47,861 nt of DNA from Azospirillaceae bacterium. Lineage in GTDB: Bacteria; Pseudomonadota; Alphaproteobacteria; Azospirillales; Azospirillaceae. The stretch covers positions 1-47,861 of the forward strand of contig JANQJV010000360.1 of the NCBI GenBank assembly GCA_028281465.1, read 5' to 3'. Made by a program: the position numbers and the translations under genes. The notes under the pieces are model-generated. The model saw only the letters and a program-made list of their open reading frames with translations. It was not told the origin of the DNA and did no database searches. Below, one piece after another: positions 35,601 to 45,600 of the stretch. How positions within the stretch are numbered: position 1 is the first letter of the stretch; every line of letters begins with the position of its first letter.

Positions 35601-38600
35601 TCAACGGTTTTCCCGTTTCTTCGACCTGGTCTGGGCGCCGGCCGGCCGGGTTTGTGGGCTCCCGCTGGCCGTTGATTTGCGCGATGCAGATGCCGCCGAT
35701 GTCTCCGTAGCCGGCGCCGTGGTGCCATGGTCGGACCCACTCCCGGTGCTCGTCCGCTTCCGTCTGGTGGGTGTGCCGGTCGGTGGGGGGGCCACGGTTT
35801 GCTCCGGTGTTTCTGAGATCGCGGTTCGACGCGCCGATGTCGCCGCGGCACGGGTCGATTGGGCCGTCGTCGCGGCCGTGGCCGTACCGGCCGGTTTTCG
35901 ACCGGCCGTGGGTTTGGCGCCCGCCTTCGATCCAGCCTTGGATGGGGGTGAAGTGGCGGTTTGGGTCGACGCATTCATCGCCGTCTTGGGCCCGGCCTTG
36001 GCGGGTTTGGTCCCGCTGCCGGTGTTCGTGCTCACCTTGGAGGTTTTCTTGGCCTCGCCGGCTTTGGCAAGTTTGGCATCGATCAGTGCCACCGCTTCGG
36101 CCAAGGTGAGGGCTTCCGGTTCGACGCTTCTGGGAATCGAAGCATAGATTTTACCGTGCTTGACATACGGACCGAAGCGACCGCTGCCAAGCTGAATCGG
36201 CTTGCCGTCGGCTGGGTGGTCGCCCAGCACGCGCGCCGGTGCCGTGGCCGCGCCGCGCCGCGCCGATGGTTCGGCCAGCAGCACGACGGCGCGATTGACA
36301 CCAATGGTGAGCACATCGCCATCATCGGGTAGCGATTTGTAGGCCGTGCCATGTTTGAGATAGGCGCCAAACCGGCCGATGCCGGCGGTGATCGGTTCAC
36401 CGCTTTCCGGGTGACGGCCGACCTCGCGCGGTAGGGCAAGCAATTGCATGCCGACGTCAAGACTCACATCGGACGCTGTCAGACCCTTGGGCACTGAGAC
36501 GCGTTTGGGTTTCTCCGGCTTACGGTCCTTGCCCTTGGCCGGCTCAGCCGCCTCGGCCGGCGGACCGAGCTGGATGTAGGCCCCGAACGGGCCGCGTTTC
36601 AGCCACACCGGAAGGGTGCTCTCCGGGTCGTGGCCGAGCATCTTTGGACCGTCGAGCAACGCCTGGCCGTCGCCGTCCTCGCCACTGGGCACGCTGAGCG
36701 GCCGCGTGTACTGGCATTCCGGGTAGCGGGAACAGCCAATGAAAGCGCCATTGCGGCTCAGTTTGAGGCCGAGCCGGCCGGCCGTGCAGGCCGGGCAGCG
36801 CCGCGGGTCATTGCCTTGCTCGTCTGTGCGGAAGAAATGCGGCCCCAGTTCCGCGTCGAGCGTGTCGATCACTTCGCTGACGCGCAGGTCTTGGGTTTCT
36901 TCCACGGCTGCCGAGAACGCTCGCCAGAACTCGCGCAGCACCGTTTTCCAATCGATCCGGCCGCCAGAAACGTCGTCGAGCTGGTTTTCGAGCGCGGCGG
37001 TGAAACCGTAATCGAAATAGCGTTCGAAGAAGGCAACGAGGAAGGCGGTGACCAGGCGGCCACGGTCTTCCGGGTGGAAACGCTTGCGGTCCAGCCGCAC
37101 ATAAGCCCGATCCTGGAGCACCTGCAAGATCGAGGCATAGGTGGAGGGGCGGCCGATACCCAGCTCTTCCAAGCGTTTTACCAGGCTGGCTTCGGTAAAG
37201 CGTGGCGGCGGTTGGGTGAAATGTTGTTCGGGCCGCAGGTCACCCCGTTCAACTGGACCCCCTTCCTTGACCGGTGGCAGGCGGGTCTCTTTGTCGTCAT
37301 CGTGCGCGTCGTCGCGGTCTTCTTTGTAAACGCGCAGAAATCCGTCGAACACCACGACGGAGCCGGTGGCGCGGAACACAACCGAGCCGTCGGGGCAGGC
37401 GACGTCGACCGCGACCTGATCAAGGATGGCGCTGGCCATTTGGCATGCCACCGTGCGTTTCCAGACCAACTCGTACAGGCGCCGCTGATCGCCATCCAAA
37501 TAGCCCGCCACGTCGTCGGGGCGGCGTGACAGGTCGGTCGGTCGAATCGCCTCGTGCGCTTCCTGGGCGTTTTTCGCCGTCGATTTGTACACCCGCGGGG
37601 CGTCGGGCAGATAACCGGTGCCGAAGGACGACCCAATGACCTGGCGCGCTTGGGCGACCGCTTCCTGCGCCAGTTGCATGCCGTCGGTCCGCATGTAGGT
37701 GATCAGGCCGACAGTTTCGCCGCCGATGTCGACGCCTTCGTACAGCGCCTGGGCCGCGCGCATGGTGCGGGTGGCACCGAATCCAAGCTTGCGCGAGGCT
37801 TCTTGCTGCAGGGTGGAGGTGATGAAGGGCGCTGCTGGATGGCGCCGCACCTGTTTGCGCTCGATGGCCGCGATCCGGAATGGCAGCGGCGCGATGCGCT
37901 CAAGCGCAGCATCGGCGGCTCCTTTGTTGCCGAGCGCGAATTTGTCCAGCTTCTGCCCGTCGAGCTGGTTCAGGCGGGCGGTGAAGGTGCCTCCGTCCTC
38001 CGTGGTGAAGTCGGTTTCAATGGTCCAGAATTCCTGCGGCCGAAATGCCTCGATCTCGGCTTCTCGCTCGCAGATCAGGCGCAGCGCCACCGATTGTACC
38101 CGGCCGGCCGATTTCGACCCGGGCAGCTTGCGCCATAGCACCGGCGACAGCGTGAAGCCGACCAGGTAGTCGAGTGCGCGGCGTGCCAGGTAGGCCTCGA
38201 CCAATTCCCGGTTGACGGTGCGCGGCTGCGCTATGGCGGCGCGGACCGCCGATTTGGTGATCTCGTTGAAGGTGATGCGCTGGACGTCGACTTTGGCCAG
38301 CAGTCGCTTGTCCGCCAGTACCTGGGTGACATGCCAGGCAATCGCTTCACCCTCGCGGTCCGGGTCGGTGGCGAGGAAAACGCGTCGAGCCGATTTCACC
38401 GCTCGAGCGATCTCGTCCACATGCTTCTTGGAACGCTCCGACAGCGCCCAGTCCATGGCGAAATCATCGTCGGGCCGCACCGAGCCATCCTTCGGTGGCA
38501 GATCGCGCACATGGCCGAAGCTGGCCAGCACCATGAAGTCCGAGCCGAGATACTTGTTGATCGTCTTCGCTTTGGCCGGCGATTCGACGATCACGACGGT

Positions 38601-38612
38601 GTCCTGAGACAA
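35601..38612 (-). CDS. topA: DNA topoisomerase I
   Basis: A 1003-residue type IA topoisomerase that relaxes negative supercoils. The N-terminal TOPRIM domain starts at VIVESPAKAKTINKYLG. Active-site Tyr306 is in GLITYMRTDG (the usual Ser after Asp is Gly). A four-Cys zinc finger (CPAC..CSRYPEC, about 603-625) and topoisomerase C-terminal repeats follow. The last ~150 residues are an Ala/Lys/Thr-rich, probably disordered, basic tail. A TTG start at 38612 is assumed, as GGAGGG lies just upstream and the protein then begins as usual; the ORF could extend 15 bases further. It follows dprA by 45 bases and is likely cotranscribed with it. Confidence 0.95.
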   Translation of the reverse strand: MSQDTVVIVESPAKAKTINKYLGSDFMVLASFGHVRDLPPKDGSVRPDDDFAMDWALSERSKKHVDEIARAVKSARRVFLATDPDREGEAIAWHVTQVLADKRLLAKVDVQRITFNEITKSAVRAAIAQPRTVNRELVEAYLARRALDYLVGFTLSPVLWRKLPGSKSAGRVQSVALRLICEREAEIEAFRPQEFWTIETDFTTEDGGTFTARLNQLDGQKLDKFALGNKGAADAALERIAPLPFRIAAIERKQVRRHPAAPFITSTLQQEASRKLGFGATRTMRAAQALYEGVDIGGETVGLITYMRTDGMQLAQEAVAQARQVIGSSFGTGYLPDAPRVYKSTAKNAQEAHEAIRPTDLSRRPDDVAGYLDGDQRRLYELVWKRTVACQMASAILDQVAVDVACPDGSVVFRATGSVVVFDGFLRVYKEDRDDAHDDDKETRLPPVKEGGPVERGDLRPEQHFTQPPPRFTEASLVKRLEELGIGRPSTYASILQVLQDRAYVRLDRKRFHPEDRGRLVTAFLVAFFERYFDYGFTAALENQLDDVSGGRIDWKTVLREFWRAFSAAVEETQDLRVSEVIDTLDAELGPHFFRTDEQGNDPRRCPACTAGRLGLKLSRNGAFIGCSRYPECQYTRPLSVPSGEDGDGQALLDGPKMLGHDPESTLPVWLKRGPFGAYIQLGPPAEAAEPAKGKDRKPEKPKRVSVPKGLTASDVSLDVGMQLLALPREVGRHPESGEPITAGIGRFGAYLKHGTAYKSLPDDGDVLTIGVNRAVVLLAEPSARRGAATAPARVLGDHPADGKPIQLGSGRFGPYVKHGKIYASIPRSVEPEALTLAEAVALIDAKLAKAGEAKKTSKVSTNTGSGTKPAKAGPKTAMNASTQTATSPPSKAGSKAGAKPTAGRKPAGTATAATTAQSTRAAATSARRTAISETPEQTVAPPPTGTPTRRKRTSTGSGSDHGTTAPATETSAASASRKSTASGSPQTRPAGAQTRSKKRENR

Positions 38613-38657
38613 GTGCCCTCCGACCAACCCTGACGCACCCGGGCGATCGTGGGTGGG

Positions 38658-39782
38658 TCAGATCAGGCTGACCCGTCCGCCTGGGTGCCGTTCAAGCCGT
38701 CCCGCAAGTTCCAACTCCAACAGGACGGTCGTCACAACCGAGGGTGACAATTGGCAATCCCGGATCAATTCGTCAATTATGGTGGGTGCCGGACCGAGCG
38801 ATTCCAGGATCGCCTGGCGTGCCCGTTGCAGTTCTGCGTCGTCCGGCTGCGGCGGAGCGGTCGGGGCGAAATCGGTCGGCACGATCTCAGCCAAGGGTCG
38901 TGTGCGCAGACCATCCAGGACTTGTAAGACGTCGTCGGCAGTTTCCGTGAGTGTGGCGCCGTCCCGAATCAGGCCGTTGGAGCCGCGGCAGCGCGGGTCG
39001 CGTGGCGAACCGGGCACGGCGAACACCTCGCGTCCCTGTTCGCCGGCCAGCCGGGCTGTAATGAGCGAGCCGGATCTAGGAGCGGCTTCCACCACCAGCA
39101 CGCCCAGGCACAAGCCAGAAATGATGCGGTTGCGGCGCGGGAAATGCCGAGCCTGCGGCTGCGTGCCCAGCGCTGGTTCGGCCACCACGGTGCCGGCCTC
39201 GACCATGCGGTGATATAGCGCCCCGTTTTCCTCCGGATAGATCACGTCGACTCCGCCGGCCATCACGGCCACGGTGCCGGTGGCGAGGGCACCTTCGTGC
39301 GCAGCGGTATCGATGCCGCGCGCCATGCCGGAGACGACGGTGTAACCGGCCCGGCCGACGGCCGCAGCGATCTCCGCGGCGATCAGTCGGCCGTTGAGCG
39401 AGGCGTTGCGGGCGCCGACGACGGCCAGGGCGGCCCGTTGAAGGAGGTGCACATGGCCAAGCACGGCCAGGATTGGTGGCCGATCTTCCAAGGTGCGCAG
39501 CGCGGCCGGATAGTCCGGCTCACACGCCGCCAGGAAGCGCCCGCCCAGGGTCGCCAATGCCGTTTGCTCACGGTCGGCCGCGGCCCGGCTTGGACTCTTC
39601 AACGGTTTGATGCGACCGCCCCGTCGCGCCAGTTCGGGCAGGGCCCGCAACGCTTGGGTGGCGGAGCCACATTGGTCGAGCAGCCGGAAGAACGTCATGG
39701 GTCCAACGTTCTCGGTGCGGATCAGCCGGAGCCAGTCTAGCCGCTCGGACTCGGTCAGGGTGCGTGTCGATGCTGTGGTCAT
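38658..39782 (-). CDS. dprA: DNA processing protein DprA
   Basis: A 374-residue DprA that binds single-stranded DNA and loads RecA. The N-terminal SAM-like helical region (about 10-60) is followed by the Rossmann-like core: VGARNASLNG, TVVSGMARGIDTAAHEGAL, TVAVMAGGVDVIYPEEN, FPRRNRIISGL, VVEAAPRSGSLITARLA, EVFAVPGSP..RGSNGLIRDGA. A winged-helix C-terminus (about 320-374) completes the standard DprA layout. ATG 39782 has a weak ribosome binding site. First gene of the dprA-topA pair. Confidence 0.96.
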   Translation of the reverse strand: MTTASTRTLTESERLDWLRLIRTENVGPMTFFRLLDQCGSATQALRALPELARRGGRIKPLKSPSRAAADREQTALATLGGRFLAACEPDYPAALRTLEDRPPILAVLGHVHLLQRAALAVVGARNASLNGRLIAAEIAAAVGRAGYTVVSGMARGIDTAAHEGALATGTVAVMAGGVDVIYPEENGALYHRMVEAGTVVAEPALGTQPQARHFPRRNRIISGLCLGVLVVEAAPRSGSLITARLAGEQGREVFAVPGSPRDPRCRGSNGLIRDGATLTETADDVLQVLDGLRTRPLAEIVPTDFAPTAPPQPDDAELQRARQAILESLGPAPTIIDELIRDCQLSPSVVTTVLLELELAGRLERHPGGRVSLI

Positions 39783-40176
39783 GCCATAGTATTCGGGCGG
39801 GTCGACAAGCCGTCAACGTCTTCGCTGCCGTGGCACCCAACTGGGGTTCTTCGCGATGGGCCATCATTCCCTGTAGCATGCCCAATCTTGTTCGGACGCT
39901 CGTCTCATAGGGAGCAACCGGTCATGCGAGGAGCGCGATGACGGAGATGCCCGTGACCTCTGCTGCCAATCATCCGGTCGAGGCGGCCTGGTGCTGCTGC
40001 GACCGCCGGCCGACGCCGGCAAGCGCAATCGGTTTTCTGGGTCGCTCTGTGTACTGTGAGCCTTTGTTGTGGTTCGCCCGGTTTAGATTTGGGGGGAGGG
40101 CCGCTCGAACGGTCGCGCGGCTGGCGTCGGGCTGCACGGAATCGCCCCCAACCACGCCCCAAGATTGGAGGTTCCC
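39783..40176. other. Intergenic region upstream of the small membrane gene
   Basis: 394 bases. An ORF at 39938-40186 with AGGAG before its ATG overlaps the next start by 10 bases, but its Cys/Arg/Pro-rich composition is unlike a protein and it ends in the translated ribosome binding site region. It is left out. GGAGG (about 40166-40170) serves the next gene. Confidence 0.45.
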
Positions 40177-40428
40177 ATGGCGATAACAATCGCTTTATGC
40201 ATGGTGATGGTGATACCCGCTGTCGGCCTTGGTTACCTTTTGTCGCTATTGTTGGAGTTTGCCGAGTATCGAGCTGACGCATTTCCGGCAATCATGGCGG
40301 CGATCTGGGGCAGTTGGGCAGCTTTGAGTAGCCGTGTGGTTGCCAACGGCCGGACCAGGACGGTTTTAATAGTCACTGGCAATTTACTCATGGCATTTGC
40401 TTTAGTCAGTATCCTCGGAACCTTGTGA
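40177..40428 (+). CDS. Small membrane protein of unknown function
   Basis: An 83-residue hydrophobic protein with two or three membrane helices (about 2-27, 36-52 and 62-82) and a short polar loop (SSRVVANGRTRT). ATG 40177 has GGAGG six bases upstream, and base composition is less GC-rich at the third position than neighbours. No family was recognised. It sits between dprA and the decayed REC-EAL gene and does not form an operon with either. Confidence 0.65.
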   Translation: MAITIALCMVMVIPAVGLGYLLSLLLEFAEYRADAFPAIMAAIWGSWAALSSRVVANGRTRTVLIVTGNLLMAFALVSILGTL

Positions 40429-40499
40429 CCGACGCGGGCGTCATGACCCGGTTAGGCGCACGCGTTGGCAAGGAGGGTGGCGTGTGGATGATTGGCATG

Positions 40500-41430
40500 A
40501 CTTAAACCGAAACAGCCAACGATGAGAATCCACCGTGGAAGTACCAACCGGAACCAGCGTCTTCTTGCCGGGTCAGAAATACTTCCAATGTCACGGGGGC
40601 CATCGAAATGATCTCGACCGATTTCGCTCAGGCTGTGGTCCACGACGGTCGTATCGGCCTCGCCGGCCGTCAACGACATGTCCATGCCTTCGCCGAGGCC
40701 GACGGTGGCACGGGCGATGACAAAGGCGTCCCGATCGGTGTCGAGGGAGGTGACGATCGGTGGATGTTTCCTTTGGAGAACGGCAGGCGATGCTGCTCTC
40801 CGTGCGATGGGGAGCCGATGCCGAAGTCGTTCAGTGTTGAGGCGACGCCGTGGATGCGCAACGGCATCACCATCGCTGCGGGGACCGACAGTGGCGACAT
40901 GGCTTTCGATTCGATGATCCCCAAGATCAGTTGCGAAGTCGGCAAACCGGCCGTCGTCGCCGCGTCAAGGGCGCTTGACAAAGTCGGGGAACGAGACGGT
41001 GACGGCCCACCGTGAGACCGGAGGCGACGGACCTGCCTGGAACAAGGACATGGGGATGTCCGGCAAGAGCGGACCGCGGTCAGGGTGGAACCTGCGCGCC
41101 AATGTCTCGGCTGCCCATCACCTTGCCATCAGGTCAGACGGATTGTCGGTTGATCGTCTGGCACCACCTGGACCGACGCGCCGGCTCTCTTGGCCTGGTC
41201 TTCAGAGCGTTGAAACCCGACTGCCTGCCGTTTCTCCATCTCCGACCTGAGTGCTTTGGGTTGAACGGTTTGCGCACCAGTGTGACCATGCGAAGGCCGA
41301 AGGACTCCCCAACCCGTACGATGGCTTTTATGGTCCAATCAGCGGTTCCAGTGACGAGCAGTACGGGCGCTCTGCAGCGGTGCAACTGACGACGGAAACC
41401 AGCCAAGCGGCTTAAGGTTTGTCTGCTTGG
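40500..41430 (-). pseudogene. Decayed REC-EAL (c-di-GMP phosphodiesterase response regulator)
   Basis: No single ORF shows it, but successive minus-strand frames spell out one gene. Receiver C-terminus: LHRCRAPVLLVTGTADW and FGLRMVTLVRKPF (about 41265-41390). EAL start: QPTIRLT, then DGKVMG in another frame, then AETLARRFHPDRGPLLPD in a third (ETL signature at 41100-41108). Middle: GLPTSQLILGIIES, LRIHGV and NDFGIGSPS in place of DDFGTG, ending HRLPFSKGNIHRS (about 40755-40975). End: GMDMSLTAGEADTTVV and SEIGRDHFDGP (about 40590-40685). At least four frameshifts are needed, the N-terminal 70 or so receiver residues are missing, and the catalytic DDFG is altered. It was divergently oriented next to the FIST-kinase pair and probably was its output. 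Confidence 0.87.
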
Positions 41431-41451
41431 CGGTGACGGGAGGAGGCGTGA

Positions 41452-42657
41452 ATGGGGATGCGCGCGGCGTCGAGCCATGGCGTTGGGGCGGCTTCTGTCG
41501 AGGCTGCCGAGGCTGCCGCTGCCGCCCTGCGAGGTCGGTTGCCAGGCGGGCCCGATCTCCTGTTTGCTTATGCCGACGGTGACACCGATCTGGCGGCTGT
41601 GGGGCGTGTTCTGGCCGCAGCCTTCCCCGGCACGCCGTTCGTGGGGGGCACCAGTTGCCGCGGTGTGATGACTCAAGAAGGCTTCCACGGTGGGACTGGT
41701 CCTCGATCGGTCGGCCTATTCGGTCTGGTCGATCCGGCTGGGGCGTATGGGACGGCGCTCCTGCCGCTGGACGGGGATCCGCGCCGGGCGGCGGCGGCCG
41801 CCATCGACCTGGCGTTGGAGCGCTCCGGGCGGCCTTGGGAAGCCCCCAACCTGGTGTGGATTTGTGGCGCCCCGGGATTTGAAGAGACCGTTCTGGCTGG
41901 TATTGCCGACGTCGTTGGGCCGAACATTCCCGTGTTCGGTGGCAGCTCGGCCGACAACCGGGTTGCCGGCGACTGGCACCAGTTCGATCAATCGGGATGC
42001 TTAGCCGATGGCTTAGCGGTCGCGGTGCTGTTTGCCGGTGGTCGGCTTGGCACGGCGTTCCAGGGTGGTTATGAGCCGACCGGTGTGTGCGGCCAGGTCA
42101 CGACGGCCGGTGGCCGGATTTTGACACAGATCGACGGCCGATCGGCCGCTACGGTGTACGACTCCTGGACTGACGGGCTGGTGACCGGTGCCGGCGGCGC
42201 CGGTGCCTCGATCTTGGCGCGCAGTACCTGGACGCCGCTGGGGCGCGTGGTCGGCGATGTGGAGGGGGTGCCGGTCTTTCTGCTGATTCACCCCTCGCGG
42301 GTGACCGAAGACGGCACCGGCTTGTCGCTGTTCGCCGAGTTACCGGCCGGTGAAACGGTGCATCTGATGCGCGGCACCGAATCCAGTCTGGTAAGCCGCA
42401 TTGGCCGGGTTGCCCAGGAAGCCCTGGACACGTCCGATTTGGCACCAGACGGGGTTGTGGGTGCGCTCGCCATTTACTGCGGCGGGTGCATGATGGCGGT
42501 CGAACCGCGCATGGAGGATGTGGTGGCTGCTGTCACGGCGGTGCTGCCCGGCATTCCGTTCCTGGGTGCCTTTACCTTCGGGGAGCAGGGGCGGAGCGTG
42601 GCACGAGTCAACCAGCACGGCAATTTGATGATTTCCGTCGTGGTGTTCGGTGCCTGA
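41452..42657 (+). CDS. FIST-domain sensor protein (NosP-like)
   Basis: A 401-residue cytoplasmic protein with FIST N (about 25-230) and FIST C (about 240-395) domains. The family blocks GTPFVGGTSCRGVM, PVFGGSSADN, and the C-terminal IPFLGAFTFGEQG with NLMISVVVFG are visible. In several bacteria such proteins (NosP) bind haem and NO and control a neighbouring hybrid kinase; the haem-ligand His cannot be assigned here. ATG 41452 follows AGGAGG. Its end overlaps the start of the kinase gene by eight bases, so sensor and kinase are made together. The FIST domain is a separate protein rather than fused to the kinase. NO specificity is inference. Confidence 0.9.
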   Translation: MGMRAASSHGVGAASVEAAEAAAAALRGRLPGGPDLLFAYADGDTDLAAVGRVLAAAFPGTPFVGGTSCRGVMTQEGFHGGTGPRSVGLFGLVDPAGAYGTALLPLDGDPRRAAAAAIDLALERSGRPWEAPNLVWICGAPGFEETVLAGIADVVGPNIPVFGGSSADNRVAGDWHQFDQSGCLADGLAVAVLFAGGRLGTAFQGGYEPTGVCGQVTTAGGRILTQIDGRSAATVYDSWTDGLVTGAGGAGASILARSTWTPLGRVVGDVEGVPVFLLIHPSRVTEDGTGLSLFAELPAGETVHLMRGTESSLVSRIGRVAQEALDTSDLAPDGVVGALAIYCGGCMMAVEPRMEDVVAAVTAVLPGIPFLGAFTFGEQGRSVARVNQHGNLMISVVVFGA

Positions 42658-45600
42658 GACCGGGAGCCGAAGGTTGGGCGCGTCGATCGCCGGTCCCCTA
42701 TCCGCGGCGCAGTCGGTACCGGACCGACCGGCGTCGGCGACCGGTGATCCCGACGCGGAGCGGGACGCGTTGCCAACCAGTACCGAAGACCTGCGCGAGG
42801 TGATGCTGGCACTCAAACGGGCGCGCGATGAGGCGGATCGGCGGGCGCTCGAGACCGAGGTGATGCTGGAGATTCTAGAAACGGTCCTGCGCCCCCTGTC
42901 GCCAGCGCGCCTGCTTGTCCGCATCTTGCGCCTTCTGCGACGGGTGATCCCGTTTCAAAGTGCGGTTGTGCTGCATCAGATGCCGGGGGGTGGGCTGACC
43001 GCCGTGTTTTCCAGTCGGTCCGGTTTGATCGGCGGACGGTGGCCACAGGGGCGGTTGTTTGACCGCGTTCTGAGTGGTCAAGTGGTCAATGTTCTCGCAT
43101 TGGGCCGGGCGCCCGATTGGCGCGACGGACCGGCTGCCGCAGCGCAGCTGCCCGGGGCCGGCCTGCTGTTGCCGCTGTATGGCGATGTGAGCGGCATCCT
43201 CGTTCTGGCCTCCGCTGTGGTCGGTGGGTTCGGCGAGGAAATACAACAAACCGGAGTCCGCTTTGCGGTGTTGGCGCGCCAGGTCCAGGCCAATCTGGAG
43301 GTCCGCGATCTTCGGGCCCGGCATGAAACCCTGGCGCGGGAGAAAGAGGCGGCCGAGCTGGCTCGGGCCGAGAGCGACCGCCGGCAGCAAACAGTGGAAA
43401 CCATCCTGGGCGCGATCCCGGTCGGAGTCTATCTGCGCGATCCCCGAGGTCGGTTCCGCGCGGCAAACCCGAGTGCTGCACGGCTGCTCGGGCTCGGGTC
43501 CAGCACCTTGGTGGGGCTGAGCACCGAGACCGTGTTCCACGGCACACTCGCACCGCTGCGAGAAGAGGAGGGGGGCGGACCATCCAGGGTGGCGTCAGCG
43601 ACCGATACGGTGCAGGAGTTGGAGGTGCCGTCGGCGGAGGGCGTCCGCGTCATTGGCGTGAGCAAATCGCGGGTGTCGCTTTTTGGTGAGGAGGTGGTTG
43701 TCGGCACGGTCCAGGATCTCACCCCTTATCGGGAGGCGGAACGGGCGATCACCGAGGCGAAGGAAGCGGCAGAGGCGGCCAACCGAGCGAAATCGGAATT
43801 CATCGCCACCATGAGCCACGAGATCCGCACGCCGCTTAACGGCATCCTGGGCATGGCCCAGGCCATGCTGGCATCGCCGCAATGGCTGGCGCCAGCGCAT
43901 GCGGATGCCTTTAAAGTGATCCAGTCCTCCGGCGACTTGTTGCTCGGTTTGATCGACAATGTGCTGAATATCGCGAAGATCGAGGCAGGCAAGCTGGAGA
44001 TTGTACCGACCGAAACCGACCTGGGAACGCTGGTGCACGACACGACCTTGCTGTGGGCGGAACGGGCGCGGGCCCATAGCTTGGACCTTTTTCGCATCAT
44101 GGATGGATCGATCGCTGCACGCATCCGTGTCGACGGGTTGCGCTTGCGGCAAATTCTGAACAATCTCATCGGCAACGCAATTAAATTCACTGAATTCGGC
44201 TTCGTGCTCATTCGGGTTTCCATGCAACGCACCGAAGCCGGTTCAGCGACCTTGACGCTGCAGATCACGGACACGGGGCCCGGTATCCCAGAGGACAAGC
44301 AACCGCTGTTGTTTCGTCGCTTTATTCAGGTGGGCGACCGGTCACGGCGCAGCCAGCAAGGGACCGGCCTCGGTCTCGCGATCTGTTCCGACCTGGTGAA
44401 GCTGATGGGGGGGCAGATTACGGTGGACAGTCGTCCCGGACATGGGGCTGCGTTCACCGTGTCCTTGCCGGTCGGCGTGGTTGATGCGCGCCCACGATTT
44501 CGGCCGACCGCGGCCAGTCTGCGCGTTGTTCCCTGGCATGCCAAAGGCGGACACGACCCCCTGATAGGGGTTCTGGTAGACCATTTCGCTTCCATGGGTG
44601 GAACGGTGCTGCCGGCGAACCGGGCGGCAACGGATGTCCACGGTGTCATTTGCCATGCCGATGATTTGGCCGAAGCGCTGCCGGCGATCGCCGGCGGGGA
44701 TGGACCAATAGCGGCATTCGTGTTGGGGCACGTCCCGGCATCGTTCGATCCGACCCTCAAACTGGTATCGTTGTTGCGGCCGCTCGGGCCGCTTTCGGTT
44801 TATGATGCTTTGGACCGGGCATTCGGGCTGAAGAGCGCGGAGTTCTACACAGATGTCACCGATGCCACCGGCCCGCACGACATAGCATTGCCGCAGGGGC
44901 GGGTCTTGGTGGCCGAGGACAACATCGTCAATCAGCAGGTTGTCCGGTCCCTTTTGAACGGTCCAGGGTTGGAGCTCCGCATCGTCGCGAATGGTGCGCT
45001 GGCTGTCTCGGCGGCTTTGTCCTGGCATCCGGATGCCGTTTTAATGGATGTCCACATGCCGGAGCTGGATGGCATGGAGGCGGCGCGTCAGCTTCGGGCG
45101 CAGGGGTTTGCCAGGCCGATCATCGCGTTCACGGCCAATATCCTGCCGGAGGCTGTGGCGCAATGTCGCGATTCTGGCATGGAGTACTTTCTGCGTAAGC
45201 CGGTGGAGAGGACTGAGTTGCTGCAGACCCTGCGCAGTGCTTTGGCTCGCACGACCAGTCCGGTCTTGGGCCGGACTGCGGACCGGGCTGCAGCGCCGGA
45301 GCCACCGCATCTGGCATTGCCGGAAGCTCCAAATTCGGCGCCGACGCGCGCGGATGGCCAGACCCGCCGCATCCTCGACCGAACCACGTTGTCCGAGCTG
45401 CGCCAAGTGGTTGGTGAGCAGAATGCCCTGAGGATCGTCGGTTCGTTTCTCGGTGACGGTGGCCGACGCATCGATGCCGTCCTGGCCGCCATCGATGCGG
45501 GCGACGCCGGTGAAGCGGCGTCACAGTGCCATTCCATCAAGTCCACGGCGGCCACGGTCGGGGCGGCAGCTTTGTCGGCCCTGGCGGCGTACATGGAAGC

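Noticed and set aside
39938..40186. Plus-strand ORF with AGGAG before its ATG
   Set aside because: Cys, Arg and Pro-rich, no recognisable fold, and its end is the ribosome binding site region of the next gene; coding remains possible but unsupported.
40608..41015. Plus-strand ORF in the region after the small membrane gene
   Set aside because: The minus strand over the same span encodes decayed EAL-domain sequence, so this is a shadow frame.
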